DNA from: Symsagittifera roscoffensis
Taxonomy: Eukaryota; Xenacoelomorpha; Acoela; Convolutidae
Length of the DNA: 64,000 bases
Assembly (NCBI RefSeq): GCF_963678635.1
Contig: NC_087069.1
Span: 48,068,276-48,132,275 of the forward strand
Reading direction: 5' to 3'
A program made the translations under genes and the position numbers. Shown here piece by piece: positions 1 to 12,511 of this stretch (positions are counted from its first letter, which is position 1; every line of letters starts with the position of its first letter). The notes under the pieces were generated by a model. It was given only the letters and a program-made list of their open reading frames with translations. It was not told where the DNA came from and made no database searches.

Positions 1-2961
1 AAGAAGGTGACAAAATATTTGTGCTCGAGTGAGTCTTTTTTCGCCAGACAAACTTTTTTATATCATTCGAAAAATTTTGTTGTCAAATTTAACAAAATCT
101 ATTTTTACTTTTGATCAATTTTTGCAAGTTATGTGGGTTCAAAATTTTTCAATGTGGTCATTTTGGGACAATTGACAGACAATATAGTTCGTTCTATTAA
201 GGCGTAAGCGGAGATGAAGTCTGTCTTAGAAATTGTTCCAAGATGAATTGAGTATATTTAGTCTATTTAATACTTTGATAAAAATAAATATTTAGAAAAA
301 TTTGAAATTTTTTTCATATTTTTCATTACTGGGCCAAACTGAATAGGCGCAAAATTTTTTGTCTGTTTGTTTTTGGATTCCTCAGACATGTCTTCAAACA
401 TGTTTCGAAGTTTTAGTGGAGTTCCTTCCAAAAATTCCGTGGATTCAGTGTGCAAATATCTGTAACGTAAGCTTTGCTGGCACATAAATTTCATTGCGAA
501 TTCCGGAACGAACGAATATAAATAATTTTTCCAAGTTCCGCAAATGAAAGCAGATTCTGCAAAATTAAAAGAAATTTGCAAAAGGATGCGGATTTTGCAT
601 ACATTTTGCGGTTTCTGCTTACAATTTGCGGAATCCGTTTACTTTTGCGGATTTCGCTCACAGTTTGCAATTCTTCGTACAGTTGCGGATTCCATGACAA
701 CTTAAATTAGGTAAACATATATAATAATATTTGTTTGTGGATTCCACAAACTCAACTATTCCGGGCTCCACAAGTTTTGCTGCGGATTCTGCAAAATTGC
801 CTGTTTTTGGAGCGATTTTCAGCTTTGCAGTAATTTAGATAGTTGCCCGTGGAATTCAAAACAGCAAAAATATCAAAGAAAAATAGCAATGGTGCAGTTT
901 CTGCAATATTTCTGTTTTTGGCATGTTGCCGAATCCGTTTAAATTTCACAAAATGCACTATTTAGCGTCGTAATTTTTTTTAATTCATAATTTTGTTCAA
1001 TTGGCGCTTCTTGATTGGTTTTGAAATGCAGTCGGAACAATTAAAGTTTTGCCCTGATACGAGCAGTTTTCTTCCGTTTCGTCGACTGTTTCTGGTCAAC
1101 GTTCCGTAGACCAGAAAAAAATCAATGTTCTGAAAAATTGGCGATTAGAAAAAATTCAACAAGATAATTTCAAAAAATTATTTGTTCGCATTGCTAAGAT
1201 ATTTTTCAAATCTTTTTACTTAATCCACTCAAATTGTTGACTCAGAAAAAAGTGCCAGAAGAAAAATTTGTACAAATTAAGCCACCAGAAATCAAAAGCT
1301 TTGGCATCAACTAAAAAGTGAACAAATACCATAGCAGTTAGTAAAATTACTTCCCATTTTTTTTTTAAATTCAAGGAAACATAAAAACCGGATGTTAAAT
1401 TTATCAGAAGACTTGAAAAAACGATAAATTATTCCGAAAACAATTAATTTTTTTGCAAACTGAAGCACTTTCGTTTCCGGCACTCTTGAAGAAGCTCCCT
1501 GCAGCTCAAATACGAAGCACATATTTTTTCAATCACATTCGAGCATTCATTTCTCTGAGATTTCCAGTTTTCAGCAAATTTTTTAAGCATGCCCTTGCTT
1601 TTTTAATGGTTCGTGTTAAAAACAAGATATGCAACTGCAATGAGGTTGCTCTGAGTATCAAATACTTGTCTCGACTGTGAATTGGCGCGGAAGTTAAGCT
1701 TCCGATGTTTTTTGCTTTCGCAAAATCAGGTACAACTTCTGCTGAATATTTGTCACGAGATTTTAGTAAAACCAATTTTGATAAAAAAAGCTGTAAAAAA
1801 TTGTCTCGACGCAAAGTCTCTCGGCTTTGTCTCGACCTTGTGTCGGCAGGATTTTACGCTTTTTTCTCCCGAAGTTGAATTGAACACATAACCAATTTTA
1901 CGCTTTTTTCTCCCGAAGTTGAATTGAACACATAACCATTACATACTCTGTTCACATGAGTACTCTAATAGTAATTGCATTAAAATCGCAGTTCTGTTGA
2001 TGCAAAATTTGAAATTATTACCCGCCTTTTTGGTCATTGAGGTCGTAAAACTTTATATACACAGATTTTCTATAACTTTCGGCTCAAAGAACAGTTACAT
2101 GATGCATAAACATGGTAAGTCTGAAGGACGTACTCAATTGCATTCGAAGTCGTTATTTTAACATGATAAAGTATGATCAAACTGTAATAAAACTGTTAAA
2201 GCTGATCTAACAGTTTTCATGAGAGTACACTTAAATACGATAAATGCGATGTTTGAGAAATTTCAGTCAAGATTTCGGAATCTATTTTAAAAATTTTGTC
2301 AAATGAGGTACATTTTGAAAATGGAAGACATGGAACTTGCGATAAAAATTGAGAAATTAAATTGAATTTTATTAAGTAGAAATTTTTTAATCGATCATGG
2401 GTACGAACTTAAGTACAGTAGAGACCCCACCTTCCAATGAATCCAATCCTTCCAAAACTCAAAAGACCCCGCGTTGATCTAGTTCTGATTAAGGTTTTCA
2501 GGTGCTGTGCGACTAGCTCAAACTATTCCAACCAAAGTTAGTCATAAATACGATTGATTGTGATGATAAATATGGCAACCATTCACAATATCGAATTCCC
2601 AAGAGCGTGAACGCAAACTTCTATCCGTTTTTTTTCTATGCTATTTTTTTATTGCAACTTGAGCTACTATTGAGCATAAGTTTGTTGTTTCATTTGATAT
2701 TGTTCAAAAGGTAGCAAGTATCAAAATGCCGTCTTCAACCTCGTTGGTCCGAAGAAAAAAAATTATTACTAAAATATTTATTTTGACAACCTGGTTGAAA
2801 CAGATTTTTGTCAAGTTAGTGAGTTTTTCTGAAAGTTAAAATATGCTTCAAACCAAGCATCGGTAGAACTTGAGAGGCAACATTCTTATCAACATAAAAT
2901 TAGTAAAACTTTGCTTAATGAAAAATTGCTATAACTTATAGTTTATTTTTTTAAAAGTTGA
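1..2961. repeat. AT-rich repeat-derived sequence, no gene seen
   Basis: No exon or supported ORF was found. About 1-250 matches 48320-48590 (shared stretches TATCATTCGAAAA, GGGACAATT, GCGTAAGCGGA, AGAAATTGTTCCAA), and 1028-1070 matches 48768-48810 (GCAGTCGGAACA ... CCTGATACGAGCAG), so this is a dispersed family. 327-490 is a reverse-orientation copy of a second family that also lies at 9119-9273 and 15720-15885. A short duplication (TTTTACGCTTTTTTCTCCCG) occurs near 1850-1935. Confidence 0.5.
327..490 (-). repeat. Dispersed repeat family R1, copy 1
   Basis: Reverse complement aligns with 9119-9273 and 15720-15885. Shared landmarks are ACGTTACAG, GGAATCCAC, GAACATGTTTGAAGAC, GGAATCCA, TGCGCCTA and CAGTTTGGC. 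About 165 bp is recognisable. No TIR or target duplication was seen. Confidence 0.55.
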
Positions 2962-2969
2962 ACGGGAAT

Positions 2970-3382
2970 CAGGGGCGGATCTAAGATTTTCTCGAGGGAG
3001 GAATTTTCAAAAAAATTTTCGAAATTTTTGTCGACCTATTTTGTTTAGGTCGACCAAATTGATTTTTTGAGCTCTCCCAAAGCACTAAAAAGTCCCTGTT
3101 TTGGCCGAAGTTTCTGCACCCCAGGCAAAATTTTGAAAAACAGGCTAAAAAGATGTTTAAAGGCATTTTTTGGAAAATTGTGACTAAAATATTGAGTTGT
3201 TTAGGCGCGCGTTTCCCCCTCAAAATTAATATATATTGGCACCTTCAGAAAATTTTTTAGGGTCCGTCACCAAAAATTGATATTTCAAAATAGTCCAAAG
3301 GGGGACCCTTTGGGTCGGCAGGGGGCCGAATCCCTGAGGGAGGGAACGTCCGCCGCCCTCCCCTCCCCTAAATCCGCCCCTG
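2970..3382. mobile_element. hAT-type MITE, copy 1 (complete)
   Basis: Termini are CAGGGGCGGATCT and, at the other end, AAATCCGCCCCTG, an imperfect inverted repeat of about 13 bp. The element is flanked by an exact 8-bp direct repeat ACGGGAAT (2962-2969 and 3383-3390). An 8-bp duplication with CAGGG ends is the hAT superfamily signature. At 413 bp without coding capacity it is non-autonomous. Internal landmarks (TAGGTCGACC, GAGCTCTCCC, CACTAAAAAGTCC, GGGGGACCCTTTGG) recur in copy 2 (16851-23131) and degraded copy 3 (about 61822-62108). Confidence 0.85.
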
Positions 3383-3390
3383 ACGGGAAT

Positions 3391-5499
3391 AACAGTTTTG
3401 ATTTTTTTCATGGCTCAAATGAATTGCTGTCATCGGCGGTACTTATCTCCAACAAGATTGTTCATATCAGGGCGAAACCGTGAACGTTCCCATAGCCTTG
3501 TGAGTTCTATGGAGTAGTGTTTGCATTCGAAAAAAAATGTTGACAGTATTGACAGTACACAAAATGAAAAAACTTTAGAATGTTATGTAGCAACCGGGTT
3601 GACAATAAAAGCTTGTCATACAATTTCATAATATAGAAAAAATCTTATCATGAAATCCCATTTAAATCCAAAGACTAGCAAAGAATAGCTGGTTACTGAG
3701 CAAGCAGCACAGAATATTCCAACCATGAACATTCAGAGTAAAAAAGGCCAGCTGGAAAACAGTTTTGTACAAAAAAAACGACTAGAAAAACGAATGAACT
3801 TTGAACTTTTGATACTCTAATTAGCGCTAAAACTCCAAAAACTGATTTTACTTAAACAAAAAACTAATTTTCCACGGATTAAATAACCAGAAAAAAAGTT
3901 AGTAAATCTGCTTAGGCTCACCTTATTAGCTTGAAATAAGACTAAAAAAATAAAAATTTCAAACTGTTTCTCACACTTAGAAAACTTTTTCAAATCACGA
4001 CCGAAAGGTTTTTACCATGATGCATCACTCGACTCATTCCGATGATTTTTTGTGGTACCTGATTTTGCGTGAAAAGCAAAAAAAAATACTAAGACAAAAA
4101 TTCCTCCAAATTTTTCAAATGATCGGATCAAAAAGATTGTATGAAAATAAAAAAATAAGCATTTTGCCGTAATATAAATTTGTATGTAAAACACTTTTTC
4201 CAGGTAACTGTATTGTGTTTTGCTTTAACTTTTTGATTCGCCCTGCATTATGATCAAACCACGTATTGATAGATGCCAAGTAAACTAAACAATTTATTTT
4301 TACACAAAATTAATTTTACACAAAATGTATATGGATACGAGGCCTCTATTTCAAAAAATCTGAAGTTGAAAATCGTGGCCTATTTTTTGAACAGATTTGG
4401 GTTACATTTTTTTATCTAAAACTGACAAGTGCAATTTCTGCCATCACAGAAAACCTCCATTGTGACTTTGATTCTTTTATGTAAAAAGACTGTGCTTGTA
4501 CTACTTAATATGGAAAAAAGGTGAAAACTTGGCATAAAAAATTTCTGGAAATTGTTTTTTTCTCTTTGTTCATAAAACTGGTTTAACGACTAAATGACAA
4601 TTGAGAAAATGTTTCATCAGTTTTGGAAATTTTTTATAGACAAATTGCTTATCATGTAATTTTCTCTAGAACCCATGTATGGAAAACTATGATACGTTCT
4701 TCTGCATGGAATTGCACGCAGAAGGAAAACATACCATCAAAGTCCGGGTGCAAATTGATATGGATGATTATTTTTGGTTATCAACTCGAAATGGGTAATG
4801 TGAAAATCAGTACACTGAATCCAAATAGGTTGCAAGGTATATTTATAAAGCTAATGCATTGGTGGCCAATGGAAAGAAGAGTCTCCAGCAAACTGTTTCT
4901 TTATTTAACAGTATTATTTTCATTACTTATGATAAATATTATCCATTTTTATCTGTCATTAATTTACCCAAACATAGAGGTTTTATTAAGCGGCATTTAG
5001 TTAATCCAGACAAACTACATAATAAGCTCAAATATCTTAAAATTCTGCAATTCCAGCTATTGCCAAGATTTCAAAATTAACTTGTTTTTTCTATTGGAGC
5101 ATTTTCAGAAGAATTGTTGAACTTTAGCGCAAAATGATCTAACAAATATTTTTCTTTGTCAGATTTTTTTTTCATTTGCCATTCGAAATTTTTTTTATGG
5201 AAGCATTTATTGCTTACAAAAAATTTAAGCAATAAATGCTTACATTTTATGTAAAATGTAAGAAATTTAGATAGAAAAATTTTCAATTATTCACGCTAAC
5301 ACGTTTTAATGCAGTTTATAACCTGAAAAGTCATTTAAAAAAAACTTCAAAAATTGAACTTCAGAAAAATCAAGTCCGCGACTGGAACAGAGCCTTTCAT
5401 TGCAGCGCATCATCACTATCGGAGCACCCCAATGCCCCGATGAAAAGTGATGTTTCGAGTTGTGTAATCATAAAAATCTCATATAATTGCCCCACCCAC
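3391..5499. other. No supported gene
   Basis: AT-rich sequence with homopolymer runs. Around 4675-5080 a broken reading frame on + looks faintly coding but has internal stops and no recognisable family. Around 5400-5460 the minus strand stays open past the gene C donor, which could be intron retention or a further exon. Nothing here can be assigned. Confidence 0.4.
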
Positions 5500-5651
5500 C
5501 TTGGCGATTTGATTGAGTTCCTGTCGGACCCCGAAGAGCATGACTCCCTGTCTCTTGGCAGATGAGGGGGGCTGGGAGAAGTGAGGACACTGTTCGTACG
5601 ACTGCTGCTGTACACTGACTTGGAGTGAGTCGAGAACATGTCGTCCGAATC
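5500..5651 (-). CDS. Gene C, internal exon (unrecognised protein)
   Basis: On the minus strand CGCTCTCTAG gives a splice acceptor and AAG|GTGGGT a donor. The 152-nt exon reads open in the frame that starts with two leftover bases, so it fits an upstream phase-1 exon, and it ends in phase 0. The predicted piece contains SVQQQSYEQCPHFSQPP and MLFGVRQELNQIAK, which look like real protein, but I do not recognise the family. Another frame is also open across this exon (DSDDMFSTHSKS...), so the frame choice is inference from phase. A 14-base poly-G lies just upstream on the + strand at about 5660. Confidence 0.45.
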
Positions 5652-6033
5652 CTAGAGAGCGGGGGGGGGGGGGCAGGGATTATCGGATGTGGATAACTTT
5701 TATCAGATCAAAACTGACATGATGCGAAGAAAAACAGCCAAATTGAAATATATGTTCAAAAAACCTAACTAAAAATAGCATTATTTCTGCTAAAACATCG
5801 TTATTTAGTTTTTCTTGTCAAAAAAACTAAAAAAACTAGTTTTCTAAAAATGAGTTTTGCATAGAGTTTTTTTATATATTCCAAAACTTTGCTTTGAAAC
5901 GAATACAAGATGACATATATATTGATAAAATTGACTGAAATAACATGGATTTGCAAAAAATGGATACACTTTTTTCTAATTATTAATTCAAACTTGACAT
6001 AAAATAGGAAACATTCGATGAGCCCTGCCTGAC

Positions 6034-6271
6034 GGAGCGTCCCGGAGGCACTCCACTTCCACTCGTTTAAAAAGCCGACTCCATTTGTAGCCGAAATGCT
6101 GTTGTCCAGACTCGCTTTGTTAAACTTATTCGTGTATTCTTGATTGTCGCGTGATGTTTTCCTACTATTTTTCCAGGGAGCTTGTTCGTTAGCTTTTTGG
6201 ACACTTTTCCGAGAACCGCTCGTCGTTTTGCTGGCGGTGTTCAGCCGAACGTTACCACTACTCGAAGCCAT
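6034..6271 (-). CDS. Gene C, probable first coding exon
   Basis: An ATG at 6271 (minus strand) opens a Ser/Thr/Lys/Asn-rich stretch of about 79 codons (starts MASSSGNVRLNTASK) with base composition clearly richer in GC than its surroundings. A weak donor C|GTCAGG at 6034/6033 leaves one base, compatible with the two leftover bases of the exon at 5651. The frame is open upstream of the ATG for eight codons, so the start is probable, not proven. No domain is visible and the function is unknown. Further exons would lie below 5500, and I could not place them. Confidence 0.45.
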
Positions 6272-8899
6272 CGACGGAAAATTCCAAGAAACCAAAACAA
6301 TTACGTAACAACAAAAAAATTAATTCATAAGTTATTTTCAACACAATTTTTTTCTCAATGTTTTTTGTAGAATTAGCCAAAAATGTCCATAATTTTTTTA
6401 GACAATAAGAAATGGAATTTAATAGTTATTGACTGATGGAATTTTAGACAATTCAATATTCGTAAGTAAAAGCTGAGTTTACAAAACGCAGCCAACCATG
6501 TCTAGTAAAATCAAAATTTGTACCAAGTCAAACAACTCAGATGCTAAAGCTGCAAAAAATGTACACGATTTTAAACCAACGGTTGTCGTGAACGGCAAAA
6601 TAATTCAAATTCTCATCAAACATACGTTTTAGTTCTTCTCAAATTTGGCTCTTTGAATATCATAAAACAAAATCTTCTTTTTTCAAAGCTCTTGACGACA
6701 ATCATGAGTACACACTATTGACAGCATAGTAGTTAAAAATGATATACATCTATAACCATATTTTCTAATTTTTCACTTTCTTTTGTTAAGTAATCAACCA
6801 TCAAAATAAAAACTTTAAACTATTGCTTTAGATTTTGATGAGGGTAGTATTAAATCGGCAAATTTGCTGATGAAAATCAACTTGTTTAACAGTGATTTAC
6901 AGACTTATTCGTTTGAGAAAAAATGAAAAATTTTCCAAATTTTGCAGACGAAAAAATAAATCTTTTTATGATTTGATTTTATTTGCTCAGTCAAAAACAC
7001 CGACGCAACAACTGAGCGGTTGAACACAAAGTAAAATGACCGCACAACAAATTGGCCATTTTTAAATTGATATATGACGTTCTTGTGTTAAACGCCAAAG
7101 GCCGGTCGGTTTATAATCAGCATGAAAATTCTTACCAAATCGATTCTAACTTTTATGTTTTTTGTACTTTGAAACTTTAAGTGAGCTCTTAAAAAGTTTG
7201 AAAACTATCATATCTATTGAAAAAGTACTCGCACGACAAGCTTTCAATGTTTAAGCGTGTTTATGTAAAATATTACAAAATTATCAAATTATATCAAATC
7301 ATGAATTTTAAGCTAATACCCACTTAAGAACTTGTTATTCAAACAAATCTAACAAGAATAATGTGGTTACCTGACTGCCCTGCCTAACCTCCGATTGGTT
7401 TGATGGAAATTCTAGCAAAAATGACAAGATTTTTTTCATGAGAAAAACTGAAAAAAAAATTGAAAACAATTTCTTTTTTGTTAAAAACGTTTTTCCAAAT
7501 ATTTTTGAGAAAGATGTGTCATAATTTGTAACGATTTATTTGCATAAACTAGCTTGTCATTTTCAACTTGTAATGCGTTTTTAGCCGTTAAATCTCAGCT
7601 TTTTCGAATAATTTTTGTTTTACTCTTCTGAGGATATTCAGTTCCCACTGTAACGAGTAAATTAGTTGGAATTGAAATTAACTTAATTGAAGCAAACAGT
7701 ACCCATAGGATTCCAGTTTATTGCACTTTTATTTTAAAGTTCGAAATAATTTTTTTCTATCCATTTTAATAGCATGTTTAAGTATAGTTGGAGCATCAAT
7801 AGAAAAGCTCCATTGGAAAATTAATTATGTGAATCTCGGAAAAAACTGTCAATTTCATTTGTTCAAGCATTCAGTAAGCAAAAATTGCCTTTGTGATTAA
7901 AGTGTTTCAATACTATTAGTTATTTAATTAACTTTTTCATAATTATTGATTTACAAAAAACTGAAAATTGTAAAAAACAATCGAATACGTAGTCAGTTCT
8001 TTCATGTCAAAAAACTGGCTGATGTTTGAAATTTGGTATTAATACTTTCGGTTTCAAAGTGAGAAAACGAAACCATTCACAATCTTATGATAATGCAGAT
8101 TTGCAGCTTTCTCTCTCTCTCTCTCAAAAACTAAAAAAATGACCATCAACTTGCAAGAGTCTTGCAAGTCATGCACTCCATTTTCATGTAATTAGCTAGA
8201 TGATATATTCTATAAATCAATTTTCTAATAGTTTTGCTGTTTTTGATGCAGTGTTTTTATCGCTTTAGTAAGTAATTAGCAAATACTTAAAATACTTATC
8301 AGAATCTCTCACCTAGACGAGATATACATAAGGTACTGGCACGAATAGTTGATAATCAATGTTTTAAAGCTAAATTTTTCGTTCATAAGAAAACTCTCAA
8401 ACTGGCTAAAATAGACTGAGCTGTGAAAAAAATTTTGGAGTTGGAAATCAGAAATTTAAATACTAAATGAAATTCAAAAAGCCAAAAATAGCAAACTCAG
8501 ATGTTTGCTTCAAGTAAAATTTGTTATTAATCATTATTATAATTACTTTACGGGGTTAGAGGAAGAGAAGGTTTGCAAGATTTGCATCTCAACTAAACTT
8601 CAGAAGTTTAGAAATCCTGCAAGAATTATGCAATTTTTGCAAACAAAAAAACTTCAAAAAAACATCAAAATAAGCAAATCTAGCAATATTGGTGCGCTTA
8701 ATTTTGAATTGATTCATGAAATTAATTAAAAACGGCTAAATTACATTTTTTGCTAGTTCATTATAAAACCGGTTTTTTAAACACTTTTCAAACAATTCAG
8801 CAATAATTTTTATTGTCGTGGAAAGGATTGCAATTGGTATTATATATACACTATGGAGGGGATTGTATTTGTTCGGAAGTTTCTGAGAAAATTTTTAGC
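6272..8899. other. No gene seen; (CT)n microsatellite
   Basis: AT-rich non-coding DNA. The only simple feature is a (TC)n run near 8110-8125. No ORF with coding character, no exon-like GC island and no clean inverted repeat was seen. Confidence 0.4.
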
Positions 8900-9118
8900 A
8901 ACTTGAGAAACGATCCGGCAGGAAAAAAGTAAATTCATTATGGGCCAAACTGTGGATTTTCTGAGTTGTCACGGCAACAGGTTAAAAAAAACATATTTGT
9001 CATGGAACCGGCAACATTGCTATTTTTTAAATCTTATCTGCTGTTTTGGATTCCACGGACAAATAGCTGTGACACTTTTTTGTTCAAAATCGTTCCAAAA
9101 CACGCAAAAAATCAATGT

Positions 9119-9273
9119 GGCGACAAAATTTACGTTACAGGTATTTGAGCGCGGAATTCATTGAAGCTTTTTAATCGGAATCCACATAGATTTTGGAACA
9201 GGTTTAAGAACTTGTCTCTGGAATCCAGGAACATACAGACACAAAATTGAGCGCCTATCCAGTGCACAGTTTA
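9119..9273 (+). repeat. Dispersed repeat family R1, copy 2
   Basis: Matches 15720-15885 in the same orientation (GCGACAAA, TTACGTTACAGGT, GGAATCCACATAGA, GGAATCCAG, GTGCACAGTTT) and 327-490 in reverse. Short ORFs here are chance frames inside the repeat. Confidence 0.5.
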
Positions 9274-9552
9274 ACTTCGTTATGTTTTCAAGTACCAAAA
9301 AAGAGTTCAATTGAAGTGTGATGATCTCAAAAATCATCAAAAATAAAATTTTTAGTTAAAATTGAAAATAAATAGAGTTTTAAAAGCTTTAGAAGCGTCT
9401 AAAAATTCGATCCCTTTAAGTTTTTCTTGGTTTTTTATTAGTAGTTTTTTGTTTTATTTCGCTTTTGAAAAACGTCCTCAAAATTTTCCGTTTCTAGAAT
9501 CGATTTTTTTGTATACCCAGCTAAAAATATTTCGATGAAAAAAAATTCAACG

Positions 9553-10217
9553 TATTTTTTACGACTTTTTTTTCATACTGATTATAAATAGTTTTTTTGC
9601 TTCTTTTACGGATTGTAGTGAAAATTAGTTTTTTCTACAACTTAAAAAGCTCATTTTTCAGTACTATATAAATCATAACTCTTTAATTGTAAAATTGATA
9701 CTCGAGTAACATTATAAATTCAAAAGTTTGACCGGAAACAAATTGTGTTCATGGTCCTTGTTTTTCTTAAACCCATTTTTTTTGGTGCAAATGGCTTTCT
9801 GACTATAAAAGTATCGCAATTTTATAAAAATCAGATGTGTATGATAGAAAACGCTGTTGTGACAACTGATAAAGTATTTGCGTTATTTTTTACGACTTTT
9901 TTTTCATACTGATTATAAATAGTTTTTTTGCTTCTTTTACGGGTTGTAGTGAAAATTAGTTTTTTCTACAACTTAAAAAGCTCATTTTTTAGTACTATAT
10001 AAATCATAACTCTTTAATTGTAAAATTGATACTCGAGTAACATTATAAATTCAAAAGTTTGACCGGAAACAAATTGTGTTCATGGTCCTTGTTTTTCTTA
10101 AACCCATTTTTTTGGTGCAAATGGCTTTCTGACTATAAAAGTATCGCAATTTTATAAAAATCAGATGTGTATGATAGAAAACGCTGTTGTGACAACTGAT
10201 AAAGTATTTGCGTTATT
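9553..10217 (+). repeat. Direct tandem duplication, ~331-bp unit
   Basis: Two near-identical copies in direct order, about 9553-9886 and 9887-10217. Both run from TTTACGACTTTTTTTCATACT to AAAGTATTTGCGTTA. I see only an A/G change (GGATTGTAG versus GGGTTGTAG), a C/T change (TTTTTCAGTAC versus TTTTTTAGTAC) and homopolymer length differences, so the duplication is recent. Confidence 0.85.
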
Positions 10218-11203
10218 GTATTATATAGGTCGTGGGTCGTATAAAAACATACGGCTTGACAAAAAATGCCTGTCACACAGTTTTGTACAATTTATTACAT
10301 TGAAAGGAAAATGTGTGAAAACGAAAGTTGAGCATCTTTTTATACTATAGACATTTTTCATATAAGGAATTGTATTAAAAGCATTTTCCATATTGGTTTT
10401 ATATGTTTCACTTTTTTCTTGGGGTTCGCCCTGAAACACAAAAAACGAAACTTTTTCAAACGGAATGAAAAATGCAAAGTAAAATGAGAAAAATTTCCCG
10501 TTTTGACGTTCATTCAAGAAAAATGCCTATCATTGACAGTTTCATGCATGAGTCTATGGAAAAACTGCTTTTCAAACAGCTTTCATAAATGGAAATTGTG
10601 TGATAAGCAGTTTTGTGTCCATAAAAAACTTAAATACGCATGAACAATATGTTTTCATTCAATTAAAACCCAAAGTAGGTCCATTTGATTTTAGATAAAA
10701 ACTATCAGAAGGAATTCTGAAAACAAATATCAGTGGAAAATGCATGTCATACAATTTTCATAAATGGAATCGTATGATAACATTTATTTTCCCATATACT
10801 TTATGCATTGAATTGTATCATAAGCTTATTTTGTGCGGAGTTTTATCAAAGCCTTTTTTTTCTAAGCAGGACAATCCGGTGTGCAGAAATTGACTCTGAT
10901 ATTTTCAAGTTTCTGAATTCTGAACTTGGTTACACGTGGTTAAAACAACTTCTGAAACTCAGTTTAAAAGTTTATCTTCAGAATTTTTTGTCTTGGTTTC
11001 AAGATTGAAGTCTTAAATAGATCCGCTCAGTTTTCAAGTAAAACTCCTATAAAAAAATTGATTGAGTTTCCGGCATCTATATTCATGAAAAAAAAGAACT
11101 GAAAAAACAACCTATCTTGAATCTTGCTTCTATTTAACAATGCGGTGTTTTTTTTTAAATATAGCGGACCAAATTTTAAAAAGTCAATATTGTAGAAAAA
11201 AAA
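10218..11203. other. No gene seen
   Basis: AT-rich. Several short stretches are roughly alike (for example GTCATACAATTTTCATAAATGG and AGCTTTCATAAATGG around 10550-10800), suggesting degraded repeats. No exon signals with coding character. Confidence 0.35.
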
Positions 11204-11388
11204 TTAAAAACTATCATCATCGTCGTCATCATCATCATCGGAGTCGTCGTTTGCTTGGTTTCCATTGTAATTCACATCTAAAGTTCTGCCAATCATATAT
11301 TTTTCGATTGTGTCCAGGGCATAATAGGCCAGATTTAAAGCCGAAGGGTCAGTTGGTCCAATGTCAGTACCCGATTTGAACGCATTAC
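11204..11388 (-). CDS. Gene B, terminal exon with acidic tail
   Basis: Minus strand: acceptor TTGACTGACAG|GT at 11388, then an open frame ending in TAA at 11204-11206. The piece includes GPTDPSALNLAYYALDTIEK and finishes in an unbroken run of nine aspartates followed by Ser-Phe. The acidic run is encoded by the GAT/GAC repeat visible as CATCATCATC on the + strand. Two leftover bases at the start match the phase of the exon ending at 12004. I do not recognise the family. An acidic C-terminus is common in nuclear or chaperone-type proteins, but that is only a hint. Confidence 0.5.
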
Positions 11389-12003
11389 CTGTCAGTCAAG
11401 CAATTTTTTTCACCCAAATATTTGTTAAAACTTTTAAATTAATCTCTCTCTAAAAGTTCTCAGAAAAGAAAGTTCTGCATAAAATTTAATGATTTGAAAA
11501 AATGAAAAAATCCCACAAAAGTTGAAAAACCCCAAAAAAATTCATTCTTTAACGAGCTTAATTTACATCGTCTTGGGGTTAGATTACCTTTTGGCAATTG
11601 TTATAAACAAAAAAATCTCACTCTTAGATACTTACATAAAATTAAAACTCTAGCATAAAAAAGGTTTGAGATTGAAAAGGGGGATGAATCTTTTTGTTTG
11701 ATGGCAATATTTTCGTGTTCAACTCTCACGAACGAAGGTTTTGCAATTTTTTTTTAAGAATATGCGTGAAAGTTTGGACCTATTTGTTTGTAAATAATTT
11801 GACGCTAAGTATGTTATGAGGCTTGTGACTTTGCTGGAATTCAATTTGTTATTTATTAAGTGCTACATAATAATCATGAAAAATCGCATACATTGAAATT
11901 TTTCATCATTTTTTCATAGGATTGAAACTGATTTCAAGTTTTCCTAAATCAATTTTAGAGTTAAATTTTGGTGAATAGAAGCAAAAAAAAAACTGCTAAT
12001 GAC

Positions 12004-12180
12004 CCATTGTGACAGTCCAAGCGTAGACCTCTGTCATGGTTTTATTAATGAACTCAAGGTCAACTAGAGCACGCAGAATACTGAGTCGCGTGCGTCTTCT
12101 GATCACCTCTTTTTTGCTAGCGGGACTGTTTTCTGGCTGGCCTGGAACGGGATCCATTAAACTTGTGAAAGGTATTTGAA
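12004..12180 (-). CDS. Gene B, internal exon
   Basis: Minus strand: acceptor TTTTTTTTAG at 12181-12182, open frame of 58 codons including SPASKKEVIRRRTRLSILRA and DLEFINKTMTEVYAWTVTMG, then a weak donor G|GTCATT. One base is left over, which joins in phase with the exon at 11388. Without splicing the frame stops at TAG shortly after. The basic RRRTR stretch is notable. An alternative acceptor (TTTCACAAG) lies 19 nt inside the exon, and the choice depends on the upstream exon, which is unresolved. Confidence 0.5.
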
Positions 12181-12511
12181 CTAAAAAAAATGATTACTTC
12201 AATTTATAGTTGGGGTTAAAATGTCGGCAATTTTGATGACATTGAGCACCTTAAAGGGTCGGAAATTTTAGCGAAGAGCGAAGACCTAAAATGAACACTT
12301 TTAGCTGTTTGTAGAACAAGAAAAAAAACAATGCATCTAAATCATTAACAGTTTTAAGCCTCTATACAAAAAAAAACAGAAAAATTTTTTGAAAAGCTCC
12401 AATGAGTTTTGCAATTTTAACTCTGGAACATTCGAGCGAAAACTGCACAGCAACCGAATTTTCTTGAAAACTACAAACAGAAAAGAAAAATATCAGCAGG
12501 CTAAAATTTTA

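Noticed and set aside
4623-5080. Overlapping + strand ORFs of 125 and 73 codons that look faintly coding
   Set aside because: The protein-like reading is split by stops, has no recognisable motif and no convincing splice signals, so it is not listed as a gene.
11215-11260. CATCATCATC tract as a microsatellite
   Set aside because: It is better explained as the aspartate-coding end of gene B's terminal exon on the minus strand.
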